DNA of 64,000 nt from Echinarachnius parma (GCA_037951105.1 JBAMJV010005549.1:1-64000), one strand, 5' to 3'; shown: positions 36,401-47,951, counted from the stretch's first letter. Program-made: numbers and translations. The notes: generated from the sequence alone by a model not told the origin.

Positions 36401-37640
36401 GTAAACATATAATTATTTCTTCTTCTAATTATTATTCTCTAGATTTAGTCCAACCAATCATATACAGGGTTTCTTCTTTCATTTGTCTTCTAGTTTGTCT
36501 TGTGACAATATCGTTTTGTATTCAGAATCTCATAAAAGATTGTTATGCATTTTGCTGTAGGTACACAAACATGATCACTTTTGAAAGTGATCCCTACTGA
36601 TATCAATATCACTGGAAGAGGTAATGTTCTATAGAATTGAGGTGCAGTAGTTGCCACGTTTTCTCACCACATGCAGTCAAGTCCTGTATCTATAGGCAGA
36701 AGATGTTTATGGACAGTGTCACGGCACTTGTTTACTGCTTCCCAGGGAATCAGGATTAGTTGTCAAGATTATTATAGACAGGTTGTTACAGCAGGTTTGA
36801 CTAAATAAAAAATGTATTTTGAATCAGAATGAGTAACCCTTGGCTTGAACCTCCTATTGACTGTTCTTGTCCATGATGAAAGCAGGACAAAACTTGAGTC
36901 ATAAGAAGGCTTTATGATGAGGTTTTCACATCAGTGGAAATGCCCTCTCTCATTTTTTAAAGATTGGGATTCAACCTAAGTCAATTGTCAGTCATTTCAA
37001 AACTACACTTTGCAATCTTTGCACTTTTTTCATTGTATACATGAGTTTCATTCTTGATGAAAGGGGATTTTACTTAATATTCTCCAGTTGAAAATTTCCA
37101 TCCACAACATTTTAAAAGTATGGGAGACAAGAAATAAACAGTAACTTTGTAGAAATATAATTTTGTCATACAGCGTACCAGTACCTGATGAATGAAATTC
37201 AGACAAAAGTTATTTTATTGTGTATAATCATTGCTTCCAGTTATTATTTTCCTTGAGTAGGCTTACCATTATATTATACCACTTTGGGAAAAAGGGGGGT
37301 TACATTTCATCTACTAGTAATATGAGAAAAGTGCATCATAATAAGTTTATTACATTTTGTTTTGTTATAGATGTATTTTATGAAAGACATTTTCTGTAGG
37401 ATAACTTATTTATGAAATAGCTTACAGCAGATTTAATGAGAGTAATAACCCTTTTGTATGTACATGTTTGTATGTTGTTATATGATGTAAATTGCCATTG
37501 ACTCTGTGATAAATCAGTGTAAAGGAAATAAATGAAGCTATCAACTTGTCTAATAACTTAAAAGCAGCGCATTTGTTGCTTCAATGCCAGCAACTATCAA
37601 GAACAAATAAAATACTTATTTGCTTTCATTCTAATTGTTT
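33421..37640 (+). other. RAPGEF1 3' UTR and/or intergenic DNA
   Basis: No supported gene. Candidate poly(A) signals AATAAA lie at 35063, 37527 and 37606; which is used cannot be told. A G run lies near 35567-35580. A C-rich CCCCACCCTA-type tract lies at 36289-36341. A fragment of the 'ggggtgtttcacaaa' fold-back family lies near 36364. Confidence 0.6.
36289..36341. repeat. C-rich minisatellite (CCCCACCCTACCCCAC-type)
   Basis: Two units of 'ccccacccccaccctacccc' type lie head to tail. The minus strand has eight or more G3-5 tracts, giving quadruplex potential. Confidence 0.85.
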
Positions 37641-37676
37641 CTGGTGATGTCTCTTTTGTAACAGTTTGCAGTTATT

Positions 37677-37767
37677 TAACACTTTGAGTGCCAGGGAATT
37701 TAATGCGCTATGGCATATGTGTGTATTGTTGCTCGCAAACATGCGAGCTTGGCACTCAAGGAGTTAA
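37677..37767. mobile_element. Small TTAA fold-back element
   Basis: TTAACACTTTGAGTGCCAGG on the left and CTTGGCACTCAAGGAGTTAA on the right form an inverted pair around about 50 bp. Similar 'cactttga/gagtgc' ends occur near 2614 and 24945. Confidence 0.75.
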
Positions 37768-37914
37768 TTGGATGTCTTTTGAAATTATTGTTAAAGAGAG
37801 GTGATACATCATCATAATTACGATAGTAATGGTGATACTGATGATAACAATGGTGGTGGAGATCATAGGCTACCAAGGTGGGCGCCCAGGACGAAATTAC
37901 AGTTAAAATTCTAA

Positions 37915-38110
37915 TTGGTACCCATTGAATTCAATGGATACCAATTCAATCCAATTGGTACCCATTAAATCCAATTGGTACCCATTGAAATTCTAATGGG
38001 TACCCATTGAATTCAATGGGTACCCATTGAAACTGAATTCAATTGGTACCCATTGGCATTGGTTTCAATGGGTACCCATTTTCAATTGATTTCAATTGGT
38101 AATATAGTCA
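37915..38110. repeat. Minisatellite of nested palindromes (AATGGGTACCCATT)
   Basis: About nine GGTACCCATT units lie in 195 bp, several as the perfect 14-bp palindrome AATGGGTACCCATT, joined by 'gaattcaa' palindromes. It is capable of extensive cruciform folding. Confidence 0.9.
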
Positions 38111-38124
38111 ATGGGAATTTCACC

Positions 38125-38329
38125 CTGGGGGGGGGGGGGGGGGGGGGGGCGAATTTTGGGTGTTCAACACCCCCCCCCCCCCCCCCTTTAGCAAAAAAAA
38201 AGGACTGTTTGGTATATGTTCCCCTTTTGTGTCCCTCTCGAACCAAATTTAATGTAAAACAAACAAAATGCATGCCCAATAAGATGATGATGATGATGAT
38301 GATGATGACTTCGACGACAATGATGGTTG

Positions 38330-38426
<97 letters not shown>

Positions 38427-38570
38427 GGTGGTGATGGTGATGGTGATGGTGATGGTGATGGTGTTGGTTGATTGTTATTGTTGTCGTTTGTCGTTGTTTG
38501 TCGTTGGTTCTGGTGGTGGGGTGATCTATGTATTGTTGGTGGTGGTGGTGGTGGTGGTGGTGGTGGGGTG
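38125..38570. repeat. Simple-repeat block: poly-G, poly-C, (GAT)n, (GGT)n
   Basis: G run 38127-38148, C run 38169-38186, (GAT)n at 38283-38307 and 38322-38412, and (GGT)n at 38411-38430 and about 38538-38563. Poly-Met and poly-Val frames across it are artefacts. Confidence 0.95.
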
Positions 38571-38939
38571 ATCTATTGTGGTAGTGATGTGGTGGTGTTG
38601 GTACGTGTTAGGGTAATCTATTTCAGTGATGGTGGTTGCTCAAGTGGTAGTCAGTGGATGTTTTGGCACGAGGATACTGGGAGCAGGAGCCCGATTACGG
38701 ACCAGCGACATTTACCATGGTAATTAGCATCATTGGCTCTAACTCATTGATGTCAATATGCTAGAATTACGTACAAATCAATAGAACGTAGCAGAGCACA
38801 CATACCGCCCTTACTCATTCAACAGTAAAGCATATCTAGAGATCAGTGGAACTAGGTCTGGTCCTGGGTCATGGTCGTGCTCTTGGCCACTGCTCTCTAT
38901 GATCGATTTGTAATAATATAGTGCTCACTCCGATATGAT

Positions 38940-39045
38940 CCGTATAAAATTCCGATCCGACGTACGTGACATCCGTTCGTGCATTTTGTACGTACGGCGT
39001 CTGCGGCGCCGGCGCCGGCGGCGCGCGCGCGCGCACCCATTTTTA
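38940..39045 (+). promoter_or_regulatory. CpG-rich stretch, possible HSD17B8 promoter region
   Basis: Dense CpG ('ggcgccggcgccggcggcgc', then CG alternation) lies about 900 bp upstream of the HSD17B8 ATG. A donor-like 'ggtaagt' at about 39171 and an acceptor-like 'atcttag' at about 39924 could bracket a 5' UTR intron. No TATA box was identified. Inference only. Confidence 0.35.
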
Positions 39046-39960
39046 ATGCAGTCAGTAAAACGAGTCAATCAAGGACAGTCACAGTTATTAGCCGGTAAGT
39101 AGATCAATCGATATTATAGTCTCTGGACGCGTTTCTTTATTTTCCACATTATAGCGATTCTTCTGTTGTTGGGTAAGTATACAGAAAATGTCTCACGTCG
39201 GTCGCTGGGTCTTTAAAGTGGATAATTTGTGAAATATTGAGGTCTGCAATATTAATGCAATGACCTGTCCCACATACTGAAGTTTGTGTAAGTAGATCAA
39301 CCTGCCTCGATTGTTTACAAATTACAAATGGTTGGTGACTTACAAGTTACTGTACACATCGGCACCCTAAATTGAAATCTCCGACAGTTTGAAACTAAAA
39401 ACAATCATCCAAAATGTATGAAATTGTATGACCTGTCTTTTTTACGCTTATTTTGTTGTATTTAAAACGCTTTCTAGCAAACGTTGCGAAACTTTTTCCG
39501 CTCAGCATCGCAAACAGCGCGGTTCAATATGGTTTATAATTATAGGGTGACTAGAGTAGACGGGTCGCCCCCCATCCGATCGCCCACATTACATACTCGC
39601 CCCTAAGTCGCCCCTAATACATAAGGGCGACTTGGTAAGGAGGCACGTATGTAACGGGCTAGATTTGTCGATCTAAGTATAGCCATTCTATTTCTAGTTT
39701 TGACTCATTTAGATTACCATGTGGCATGTCTTGTGAGTTGTGTCAAGCAAGGCACTGACAGCTTCGACAATCATTAAGCTCTACAAATCATGAAGACATA
39801 AAGAGTTTGAAAAAGATCAAATTGATCCTAGATTAGATGTTTTTGGGCTTGGCTAGTCCAATTTGTTCAAGTATTTTTTATTTTGAAACAATTTTATTTG
39901 ATGTCCTACTCCTTTCATCTTAGGACTAGGTCAGCCATAAATTGGTCTGAAATCGTCAGC

Positions 39961-40006
39961 ATGGCAGGCAGTTCACTTCTCGCTGGAAGAGTGGCGATTG
40001 TTACAG
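39961..40006 (+). CDS. HSD17B8: HSD17B8 exon 1
   Basis: It encodes [15 protein letters not shown] plus one base and is spliced before 'gtaaat'. The ATG context is 'gtcagcATGG'. Confidence 0.93.
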
Positions 40007-43000
40007 GTAAATTAATGGTATTCTCTAGCTATCAAGATTGTCCACGGCATGACTAAAATAATGCAGGCTCCAAGCAATTGAGAAGAGCACCCATTCTGTC
40101 TTGGTAGAGAATGGCAATGCATTCATATGTTACTTTTGTACCGATTATTTTGTATGATACCGAAAATTGATTGTTAACAAACGGATTTGAGGCTCAAAGT
40201 CACAAATATTATGAATTGTTAATTTCCATAATTTAACTGTTTTCACGTTTTCAGGATTGCCTAAATTCTACTTTTATGTTTGCAAGAACTTGAACATAAA
40301 TATTGATGACTTGTGTAAATATAGAACCTTTAAGAACTGCAAGAATGTATTGTATTGCTCTTTATTGTGATCTTAAACCGGACCAAGTTTGCACAACTCT
40401 ACATTCTTTCTGCCTGATATATAGGTGGTGGAAGTGGTCTTGGCCGTGCAGCCTGTGAGCTGTTAGCCAAGAACGGAGCCAGCGTAGCCGTAGTGGACCT
40501 CAAGCATCATGGCGCAAACGAGACACTGGAGAACCTCGAGCCAATCCCTCTAGCCGACGGACACACCCACAAACTCTTCCTTGCAGACGTCAGCAAGTGG
40601 AATGCTGTGCACGACCTGGTGGGCGGGGTGACGAGGGCGTTTGACAAACCCCCCTCCATCCTCGTCAACTCTGCTGGGATCACTCGGGATCAGCTGATGC
40701 TGAGGATGACAGAGAAAGAATGGGATGATGTCATCGATGTCAACCTAAAGGTAACTCTTGTTCTCTGGGCTAGTGCAGTTTGCTATTGCACCTCACAAAA
40801 CCAGGCCCATAGCCAGGGAGGTGCATTGGGTGTGTATGCACCCCCATGCACCCCCCCCCCCCCCCAACCCGAACCCCAAATTCAGAAAGGTCCACTCTTT
40901 ATCGTTCTCAGCCAGTGGACTCTATCTTGGCCCGACAATTTTTGGCTACAGTCATCCCTTGCTTGTAAACACAACTTAACCAGTGGTCTCGATCAGTCTT
41001 GGTCCCGTTTTGGTAAATTACGCACCCCCTATCCCCCCCCTTGTAAAATCTCATCAATCAGAATGTGTTTTCAATCTGGAATGAAAGCTTTAAACTAAAT
41101 TCATTCAAGACTATTTGGTTGTGGTATTATTTACATAAAAAACGATTTCAATGGACCCTCACCAAAGTATTTTCAGGATCTATCCTGAATGTGTAACACC
41201 ACTAGCAAACCAGTTCTCAGAATTGAAGCACAAAGATAAATCCTCAGATCAATATTGAACTAATGATGATATTTTCTTTATGATCCCTTGCTTTCAATAT
41301 TAGGGTTCCTTCATGATGTGTCAAGCTGTGAGCCAACTCTTGATCCAGCATTACCACAGCGGGGCACACCCTGTGGAAGGCAGCTTCATTAATATCTCCA
41401 GCATCATAGGCAAGGTAGGGAGTGTGTCAATGTGCCTTTATCAGGGATGCCAGAGTTCTGGCTTTTAAAGGGAAAATGATCCCCAAAATAGGCTCAGATT
41501 GCACCAGAGAGCATCTGGAACCCCAGAGCTTCCAGGGCCCTAAAGCTGGCCCTGGACCCCGGCTAAAGGGACTTTGCACTGTGATTTGGGCTTCGCACAC
41601 ATTATTTTGAGTCTCCACAAATGTTCAGGCCCTGGATCCATTTGCCACTGGCCTCCCTGCTTTATAGTCTCTGTTCTACTTTGATATTTTTGTGATTTTG
41701 CCTCTGAAGAAGATTCTGCTATGATCGTAAGCTCAGGCCCTCTATTGCCTCTCGAGTATTCTTTGTCGTAAATCAGAAAATATTTGCCTAACATAATAGT
41801 TTCTTCTTGTACTTCCTTATAAGCAATCACTTCTTTCTTGTTATTTTGAGGTTAGTTTACAAATAACTGAAATAATTTGAATAATAAACTTTGAAAATAC
41901 AAACATTTACTTCTTAGATGATGAATTATTGTAGATTGATAGTAGTTCAGAAACAACTTATTAATTATGGTGGTGCTCTCATTTAAATTCAAATATATAA
42001 ATATTTACATTAATTGATATTTTGTTTGCCATATCTCAGTATTCCAGTAACATTATTTACAAATTATACATCTCATTTATTGTATTTGGACATCGAGGCT
42101 GAAGAAAATTAAATCAAACAGTGAATATAGAATTATCAGATTGGCTGTTTATTTTATTTTCATGTCATTTCTTTACTATATATCTCTGTTGTAAAGATGC
42201 GTAATATTATTAACACAAATACTATGTAATTGAAAGTAGAAGAACATTAAACCAAACAAGCGAAAAAGAAAAAAAATTATTATAAAGTCAGGTGTAGGAT
42301 AATGATTTTGTTTGTTTCCTGAATTTCATTTGTTGTTTTTGTTTCATTTGGTGATAGATGGGTAACGTTGGGCAAACAAACTACGCAGCATCCAAGGCAG
42401 GAGTTATAGGAATGACCAAAAGTATGGCCAAGGAACTCAGCAGGTATGTTGACATATCAGTATTTCTTTCTAAAAGGAAACGTAAATGTAGATAATTAAT
42501 CAACTTCAGGATTAAGTTAATTAGCCAGGTTTATGTTTGACGCTAAAAGGCAACACATACATGTACATTGTGGCAGCAAACTATAACATACTACTGCAGA
42601 AGAGCTTTTAACGTCTTTGGATAATATCAAAACATTATCATTCAACTGTTTTGGGGCTGAGATCCTAAAGCTGCCCCCTCCACCCTACCTTGCCTGTAGA
42701 CGAAACAGCCTGGCATATTTAGGGTTAAGTTATTTGTGAAAGTGTTATTTGTTGTTTACATAAATATGTAAACATTATTTGATCATGAAAGCATATTTGG
42801 GGAAAAGATAAGTGCAGACACTAGGCTTGCAGTTCACAATTATGGAATTTAAAATTGGCATTTCTGCAGACAGTGGCAGGAAATGGTTTGGATGTGTATA
42901 TAATTACATTATTTTCTCTCAAATTCGAACAGGATTTTAACCAGTCAATTAATATGTAAACAAGCTTATAATATTTAAAGGCATCTAGTAACTTTGTTGA

Positions 43001-46000
43001 CATGTGCAAAAAGTGATGAATGGTTGATGCAATTTATATTGTTGTTATCTCATATGTCCACAGGGTATTGTGTGAAAATTTCAAGTCAAATGGACATTGT
43101 ATGGCCAAGTAATGAGCGAAAATGCAAAGTGATATTCAGTAACTCACTGCACTCACTTTGTACACAGAAGAAAAACTCGCCCGGAGTTTTTCTTATCTGA
43201 ATACTTCCATCATACATATCTTTGTAACGAAAGGGAAATTTGAAAAACCGAAACCTGTCCCGTGATTTTATTGTTAATACGAATACAACAAGGTATAAGG
43301 GAACCGCTAGAATTAAAATTTTATTTTGAGGATTTGGACAATGTTACCAAGTCCCTTTAAAGGGACAGGTCCACTTTTACAAAACGTCTGAACATCTTTC
43401 AGTTGACGGATGGGGATCAATGTAACACGCAAAAAAAAAATCAGAGCGAACAGCCCTCTAATTTGGATTCTACGAATAAAAAACGAATGCGTCCCTCCAT
43501 TTAAACTATATATCGGTCAATAAAGGAGTTCAACTGATTTAGCATAATATTACAACAATATAGTACTAATTCTCGTAAATCTATTGTGAAGCCGACATAT
43601 GTTAACGTATGTCACGGAAAAAGATCTCAAAAAGAAAGAATATATAATTACATGTAGTCAGTTTAAGCGATGTTTGGGTATTTTGCTTGGTAAACGCTCA
43701 CACATTAGTACTTATGCGCGAGTCACGTAGCTAGCGCGGGTCACGTAGGGGTCATGCATACCGATCTGGCACTCCGTGAAATCTATGTACGAACTTACTC
43801 ACCGGCCGAAAATACTTATGTACCTAATTAACCGACGTCCCTCAGTTTATTCAGTTTTAGGTCTATAACTCCACGAAAAAGAGATTTCAAGCCCTAATTT
43901 TTTCAGGCATGCTATTAAATGACATTTCCTTTCATATAAGACAATAACCTCGCAACTTTTGAATTTTGGCTTGCAAAAGTGGATCTCTCCCTTTAAAGGG
44001 ACTTTAAGTAACACTGTCCAAATCCTAAAAATCCAATTGAAATTCTAACGGTTCCCTCATACCTTGTTGTATTCTTCAAAAAAAGCATGGGACAGGTTTC
44101 GGTTTTTCAAATTTTCCTGTCGTTAGAAAGATATTTACGATTGAAGTGTTCAAATTATCCAATGGATCGTCAGAACCGTGTACAAAGTGAGTGCAATGAG
44201 TTAGTGAATGTCACTTTGCATTTTTGCTCATACTCGGCCATATAAAGTCCATTTAACTTGAAATTTTCACACAACACCCAGTGGACATATCAGATAACAA
44301 CATTGTATCAACCACTCATCACTTTTTGCACATGTCAGCAAAGTTACTAGATCCCTTTAAGAATGGTTTGCTTCTGTTCTTATTGTCACTTTGCAGGTTC
44401 AATATCAGGGTTAATGCCATTGCGCCTGGGTTTATTGCAACCCCTATGACAGAGGTCGTGCCAGAAAAGGTCATGAAAATGGTAAGTACCACAGTTTGTT
44501 TGCTTGTATTAAATACCCAGTGGCAGAGCTGCCAAGTAGTATGGATTTTCCGTATTTAGTACGATTTTTAAGAAATAAATATGGGAAAAATTTATTTATT
44601 TTTGTTTTCCTTTTTCTTTCATTTCTTTTCACAAACGGTCAGAAAATGGCAATACACTCAAACCTGATAAACTATTTCTAAATATACATGATACGTATTT
44701 AAAATATAACATAAATACATAAAACAAACTCATAAAAATGCCGATGCCATCGACAGAACCAACTTTTAAGTGAACCCGCTCGTAAAGGTTTTTTTTGCTG
44801 CGCGATTTGGCTCCGCAAAAAGAGTGGCATGCTCATTCATTATGTATGTTTTGCAGTAATAAAAATAAAAGAAATGATAAAGTTTCTCAGCATATATTTG
44901 CCGCGCAGAAAAATACTGATTTTGGGGTATGAGAATACTGAAATGCTCAAATGCAACTTGGCAGCTCTGCCAGTGGTGAAGGGGGAACAAAATAATTTAT
45001 TTTTCGGGGACTACTTTTCAAGTTTGCCTGCATGAAAAACTAACTTTACTGTAGCCATTTCATATGCAGGGCTTGATATAACACTTGCCTGCTAACTCAG
45101 GGGCACAAACAAATTAACAGAAGTGCTCAGGGCCACTAAAGGTCACAAATGCCATTTTTTAATTGGATAACTGGGCAACAAAAATATGCAGACTTATGAA
45201 AGCTTTTCTGTAATTGAGGCCACCAAAATCAGGTTTCACGTCGTCAGAATTTGAAAAATCCATATATTTCTTGCCCGACAGTGTGACTTGCACTATTATC
45301 ATGAGAAGTGTTATAATCTGAACAAAATGTGTGCAGGAAATGCAGCACGACTATATGTGACCTTACACCACAAAACGACCGTTATGTCGCCGTGGTAGTT
45401 TGTCTGTTATTAGCTGATAGCAAAACTTTGTTTAAAATATGAAATTCAGGATTTTGGTATTTCCTGAATGAGGGTATCATAATCTACCTTTTGTGAAATT
45501 TTGAGCATCAGAAATCAATTTTAAATATGATTTGTAATCAAATAAATATGATCAGATTACAGTGCTTGAATGGACGCCGATCTTTGAAACGGCCCGTTTT
45601 CTCAACTTTAAAACTGATTCAGCCATGTTCCAAATCTTGGCTGCTCATTTTGAGAGGGTTCGCTTAGTCCAAATATGACAAATAATATACCATTTTAAAG
45701 GTATTGACTTCTACTTTACTGTCATTTAAAAATTAGCAAAATCATTTTTCCTGACTTATTGGTCGTTTTGTGGTGTGAGGTCACATATCTTATTTGGCAA
45801 TTATTCTGAGATGATTGAGCTTTGTTTGTGCCATGTCACACTGCCATGTGGTGCTAACTTCATAAAACTTTTAATTTCTCTAAATGTCCAATTATTGTAA
45901 CTGCTCCCCCAGCAGCCAATCAGCATGGAGCACTATAGCTGTTGCCATGGTAGTTACAATAAATGGACGTTTATGACAATTTGAAAAGTTCATTAAATTA

Positions 46001-47905
46001 GACTTTGTTATCACTCAAATTGATTTTTGTGTACTAGTCACATTGACCTGTGGTAGGACGATGGTGCTAACTCCCGATCTTTCAAATATATTTTCTGTGC
46101 AGGTTATGAAGCAGATCCCCATGAACAGGATGGGCCAGCCCGAAGACGTTGCAGAGGCGTGTCTCTATCTAGCTTCAAACAGGAGTTCTTATGTCACAGG
46201 AACATGTCTAGAAGTTACAGGTCAGTAAATCAGGGCTCTCCCATAACTTTTTTTTTATTTTTCAGGTGGCCAAAATTAAACGTCCAATATATTCTCACCA
46301 TAGACTTGTGTGTTGTAGATCCTAATTAGTTAGTGGTCAATACAGAGTTTCTAGCTTATTTCTAGTGGTCAAATGAAATTTTAGGTGGCCATTGGCACCT
46401 GGGCCACTACTAAGGGTGAGCCCAGTGAGCTACTGTGTGAAGAAGTTTGTAGCAAAACGTGATTAAAGTGATCCATAAATTACATAAGGTTTTCACGAAA
46501 GTGATATTTGAGGCTTCAACTGTATTCCAATATCATTGTGATATTCTTCTTGATAATGTGTTAGAGTTTCATAGAATGAGAACACTTTTTACCTAGTAAA
46601 GGATTTGGAAAATTGATAACAGATCACCTACTGCCCATTGACTTCAACTACAATCGAAAAGCATTTTGGAATGCTTTTACAATGCAATTAGGCCAAAAAA
46701 AAAAAATTGTTTGATTGGCGTAACGGGCAACCAAAAATTAGGGTAGGTCGGTCGGGATTTTTTTTTTACTTTTTTTTTATATGCAGATATGCATGCTGGC
46801 CCTGGCCGGCGGCATTTATAAACATTGTACATGCATGCGCTGCATAGGTACCGCGGGGTATTCGGTACCGCGTATACGTACTGTACATTGCATGTACTGT
46901 ATACAGTATTCGCGCCTTCATCGCCTCGCGGGGAAAAGGCGATATCGCAACACTTCCGGGTTTTTAGTGCAGCAAATATATCGATCGCAAATGCAGCGCG
47001 ATACTCAGGCGATAGCAATTTTTTCGCTTCGATATACACAACAATACATAACGATATTGATCGCAATCGGCAAAAACATCTAGGGTCGGCGGTATTTTTA
47101 GGGACGGGCGGGTTACGCCAATCCAACAATTTATTTTTTATGGCCTTATAAACATCTCCTAATAATTAGGGAGACATTTGAAAAATCAAAACCCATTTTA
47201 TTCTCCTGTTACCATAACGTTACCAAACAACAAGGTACATGAGAAACTCCCAAGTGATTTTAATTGAATTTGACAAAGTTAATGGATCACTTTAATGCCC
47301 GTTTTGACATTTGATAAACAAATGTGCTTCCAGTGCAGTCAAGCGAGCTCTGTTCAATTCCTCCTTTCCTTCATCTATGTGGCATCTTCCAATTGTATTG
47401 TATCGTTGATTTCAGTACCATAAGAATTCTGCCAATAATGGCAAACTTTTGCGAAGCTACGATTAACGAAATCTAAATGACGGAAATACAACAATTACAA
47501 GATGCTGAGTTGAGTTGGAAAAGCAAAGAGCTCTATACACTCCACTGGATGACTATCGATTTGCCTTTGTCTGATAATCAAATAGTTTTTGTTGCAAATT
47601 TTATGTTGCACGAATTTGTGCCCTTTTTTTCAACAGCCTTATACTTTCAGAAGTCACTTTATGTCACTTTATTGTAAAGAATGAACCGTGAATTTTAAAA
47701 ACTGTTCAGCTAATATTTATGAACAACTAAAGTGTATTCTGCTCTTTATAGATAATAATTTGACTAAAATGTATTCTTTACAACTGATGCTTTAGAAATG
47801 GTACCAGCATCATTTTCATTTTCAAAAAGCTTACTACAGTAAGAAATAATGATTTGTCTGTTCTTTCCCTTTTCTTGTTTTTGTTTAGGTGGGCTCTCAA
47901 TGTAA
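39961..47905 (+). CDS. HSD17B8: 17-beta-hydroxysteroid dehydrogenase type 8-like SDR, seven exons
   Basis: In vertebrates this NAD-dependent short-chain dehydrogenase forms, with CBR4, the mitochondrial 3-ketoacyl-ACP reductase and can oxidise estradiol. Exons: 39961-40006, 40425-40750, 41304-41414, 42358-42443, 44397-44481, 46103-46220, 47889-47905; 789 nt, 262 residues plus stop (human 261). Visible features: T-G-G-G-S-G-L-G cofactor loop (15-22), Asp40 as the likely NAD-selecting acid, N-S-A-G (97-100), catalytic Asn122, Ser157, Tyr170 and Lys174, P-G-F-I-A-T-P-M (200-207), and C-terminal E-V-T-G-G-L-S-M. All introns are GT-AG. The ATG begins the first conserved beta strand with a short leader, as in the family. 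Introns hold many miniature transposons. Confidence 0.95.
40425..40750 (+). CDS. HSD17B8: HSD17B8 exon 2
   Basis: It follows 'gatatatag' and ends before 'gtaact'. It carries the rest of the glycine-rich loop, Asp40, N-S-A-G and the V-N-L-K motif with catalytic Asn122. The open frame running on past 40750 is intron read-through containing a C-rich repeat. Confidence 0.95.
40790..41060. repeat. Repeat fragment with C-rich core in intron 2
   Basis: 'cccatagccagggaggtgca' followed by 'tgcacccccatgcacccccc' is the type of terminus and C-rich subterminus seen in hAT-like miniature elements. The other end is not defined. Confidence 0.4.
41304..41414 (+). CDS. HSD17B8: HSD17B8 exon 3
   Basis: It follows 'aatattag' and ends before 'gtaggg'. 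It encodes G-S-F-M-M-C-Q-A-V and [11 protein letters not shown] with catalytic Ser157. Confidence 0.95.
41415..42357 (+). other. HSD17B8 intron 3
   Basis: AT-rich intron. The first 420 bp are slightly more GC-rich, with open frames on both strands but no recognisable homology. Nothing else seen. Confidence 0.7.
42358..42443 (+). CDS. HSD17B8: HSD17B8 exon 4
   Basis: It follows 'ggtgatag' and ends before 'gtatgt'. It encodes [19 protein letters not shown], holding catalytic Tyr170 and Lys174. Confidence 0.96.
42979..43356. mobile_element. TTAA miniature element, family A, copy 3
   Basis: It is bounded by TTAA at 42975-42978 and 43357-43360 and has the same orientation as 1399-1786. Conserved landmarks include 'gcatctagtaactttgttga' and 'gttaccaagtccct'. 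Confidence 0.88.
43361..43992. mobile_element. TTAA element of a different family, between two family-A copies
   Basis: Ends AGGGACAGGTCCACTTTTAC and 'gcaaaagtggatctctccct' are inverted. The TTAA sites at 43357-43360 and 43993-43996 are shared with the neighbouring elements. The 632-bp body is moderately GC-rich and has no useful ORF. Confidence 0.82.
43997..44356. mobile_element. TTAA miniature element, family A, copy 4 (inverted)
   Basis: This is the reverse complement of 42979-43356, bounded by TTAA at 43993-43996 and 44357-44360. It ends 40 bp before the exon 5 acceptor. Confidence 0.88.
44397..44481 (+). CDS. HSD17B8: HSD17B8 exon 5
   Basis: It follows 'ctttgcag' and ends before 'gtaagt'. 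It encodes [20 protein letters not shown], the substrate-loop motif of the family. Confidence 0.96.
44524..44969. mobile_element. hAT-like miniature element, CAGAGCTGCC ends, copy 1
   Basis: CAGAGCTGCCAAGTAGTA on the left and 'aacttggcagctctg' on the right are flanked by the direct 7-mer CCAGTGG (44517-44523 and 44970-44976). It is 446 bp long. A sister copy is at 57940-58492. Confidence 0.88.
44996..45050. repeat. Dispersed G-rich repeat, fragment
   Basis: 'ttttcggggactacttttca' then 'agtttgcctgcatgaaaa' matches the family at 8450 and 62640. Confidence 0.65.
45356..45785. mobile_element. TA-flanked element with TGTGACC ends, copy 1
   Basis: TGTGACCTTACACCACAAAA on the left and its near-inverse 'ttttgtggtgtgaggtcaca' on the right are each flanked by TA. 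It is 430 bp long, in HSD17B8 intron 5. Confidence 0.85.
45840..46000. repeat. Element related to 54595-54770
   Basis: It shares 'cagccaatcagcatgga', 'gctgttgccatggtagttac' and flanking 'ttcataaaacttt' with the inverted-repeat element near OCIAD1. Its ends are more degraded. Confidence 0.65.
46103..46220 (+). CDS. HSD17B8: HSD17B8 exon 6
   Basis: It follows 'tctgtgcag' and ends before 'gtcagt'. It encodes [15 protein letters not shown] and [11 protein letters not shown]. Confidence 0.96.
46467..47291. mobile_element. TTAA element, family B, carrying a nested insertion
   Basis: TTAA at 46463-46466 and 47292-47295 bounds ends AGTGATCCATAAATTA and 'gttaatggatcact'. The family-B signature 'gtgatatttgaggcttcaac' is present. 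The element is interrupted at 46691-47145 by another transposon. Without it the element would be about 370 bp. Confidence 0.85.
46691..47145. mobile_element. PIF/Harbinger-like element nested in the family-B element
   Basis: Ends GGCCAAAAAAAAAAAATTG and 'caatttattttttatggcc' are inverted, and the inverted similarity continues through 'gattggcgtaac'. The 3-bp direct repeat TTA flanks it, as in PIF/Harbinger. Its centre is CpG- and GC-rich, unlike the host. The 150-codon minus-strand frame has no recognisable family and runs into the terminal A tract, so I do not call it a gene. Confidence 0.82.
47889..47905 (+). CDS. HSD17B8: HSD17B8 exon 7, terminal micro-exon
   Basis: Seventeen coding bases after 'tttgtttag' encode G-G-L-S-M and TAA at 47903-47905. 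The end matches the family's E-V-T-G-G-L-F-M closely, which identifies the exon despite its size. Confidence 0.92.
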
Positions 47906-47951
47906 ATGGAGAGAGATGAAATAACAGAAATGCAGTACAACCATGACCATA

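Noticed and set aside
38053..38571. 172-codon frame with long Met and Val runs
   Set aside because: It translates poly-G, poly-C, (GAT)n and (GGT)n simple repeats.
40751..41098. C-terminal extension of the HSD17B8 exon 2 frame
   Set aside because: It is read-through past a GTAACT donor into repeat sequence; exon 3 at 41304 resumes the family homology exactly.
46677..47129. 150-codon minus-strand open frame in HSD17B8 intron 6
   Set aside because: It lies almost wholly inside the nested GGCC-ended element, runs into its terminal A tract and shows no recognisable domain.
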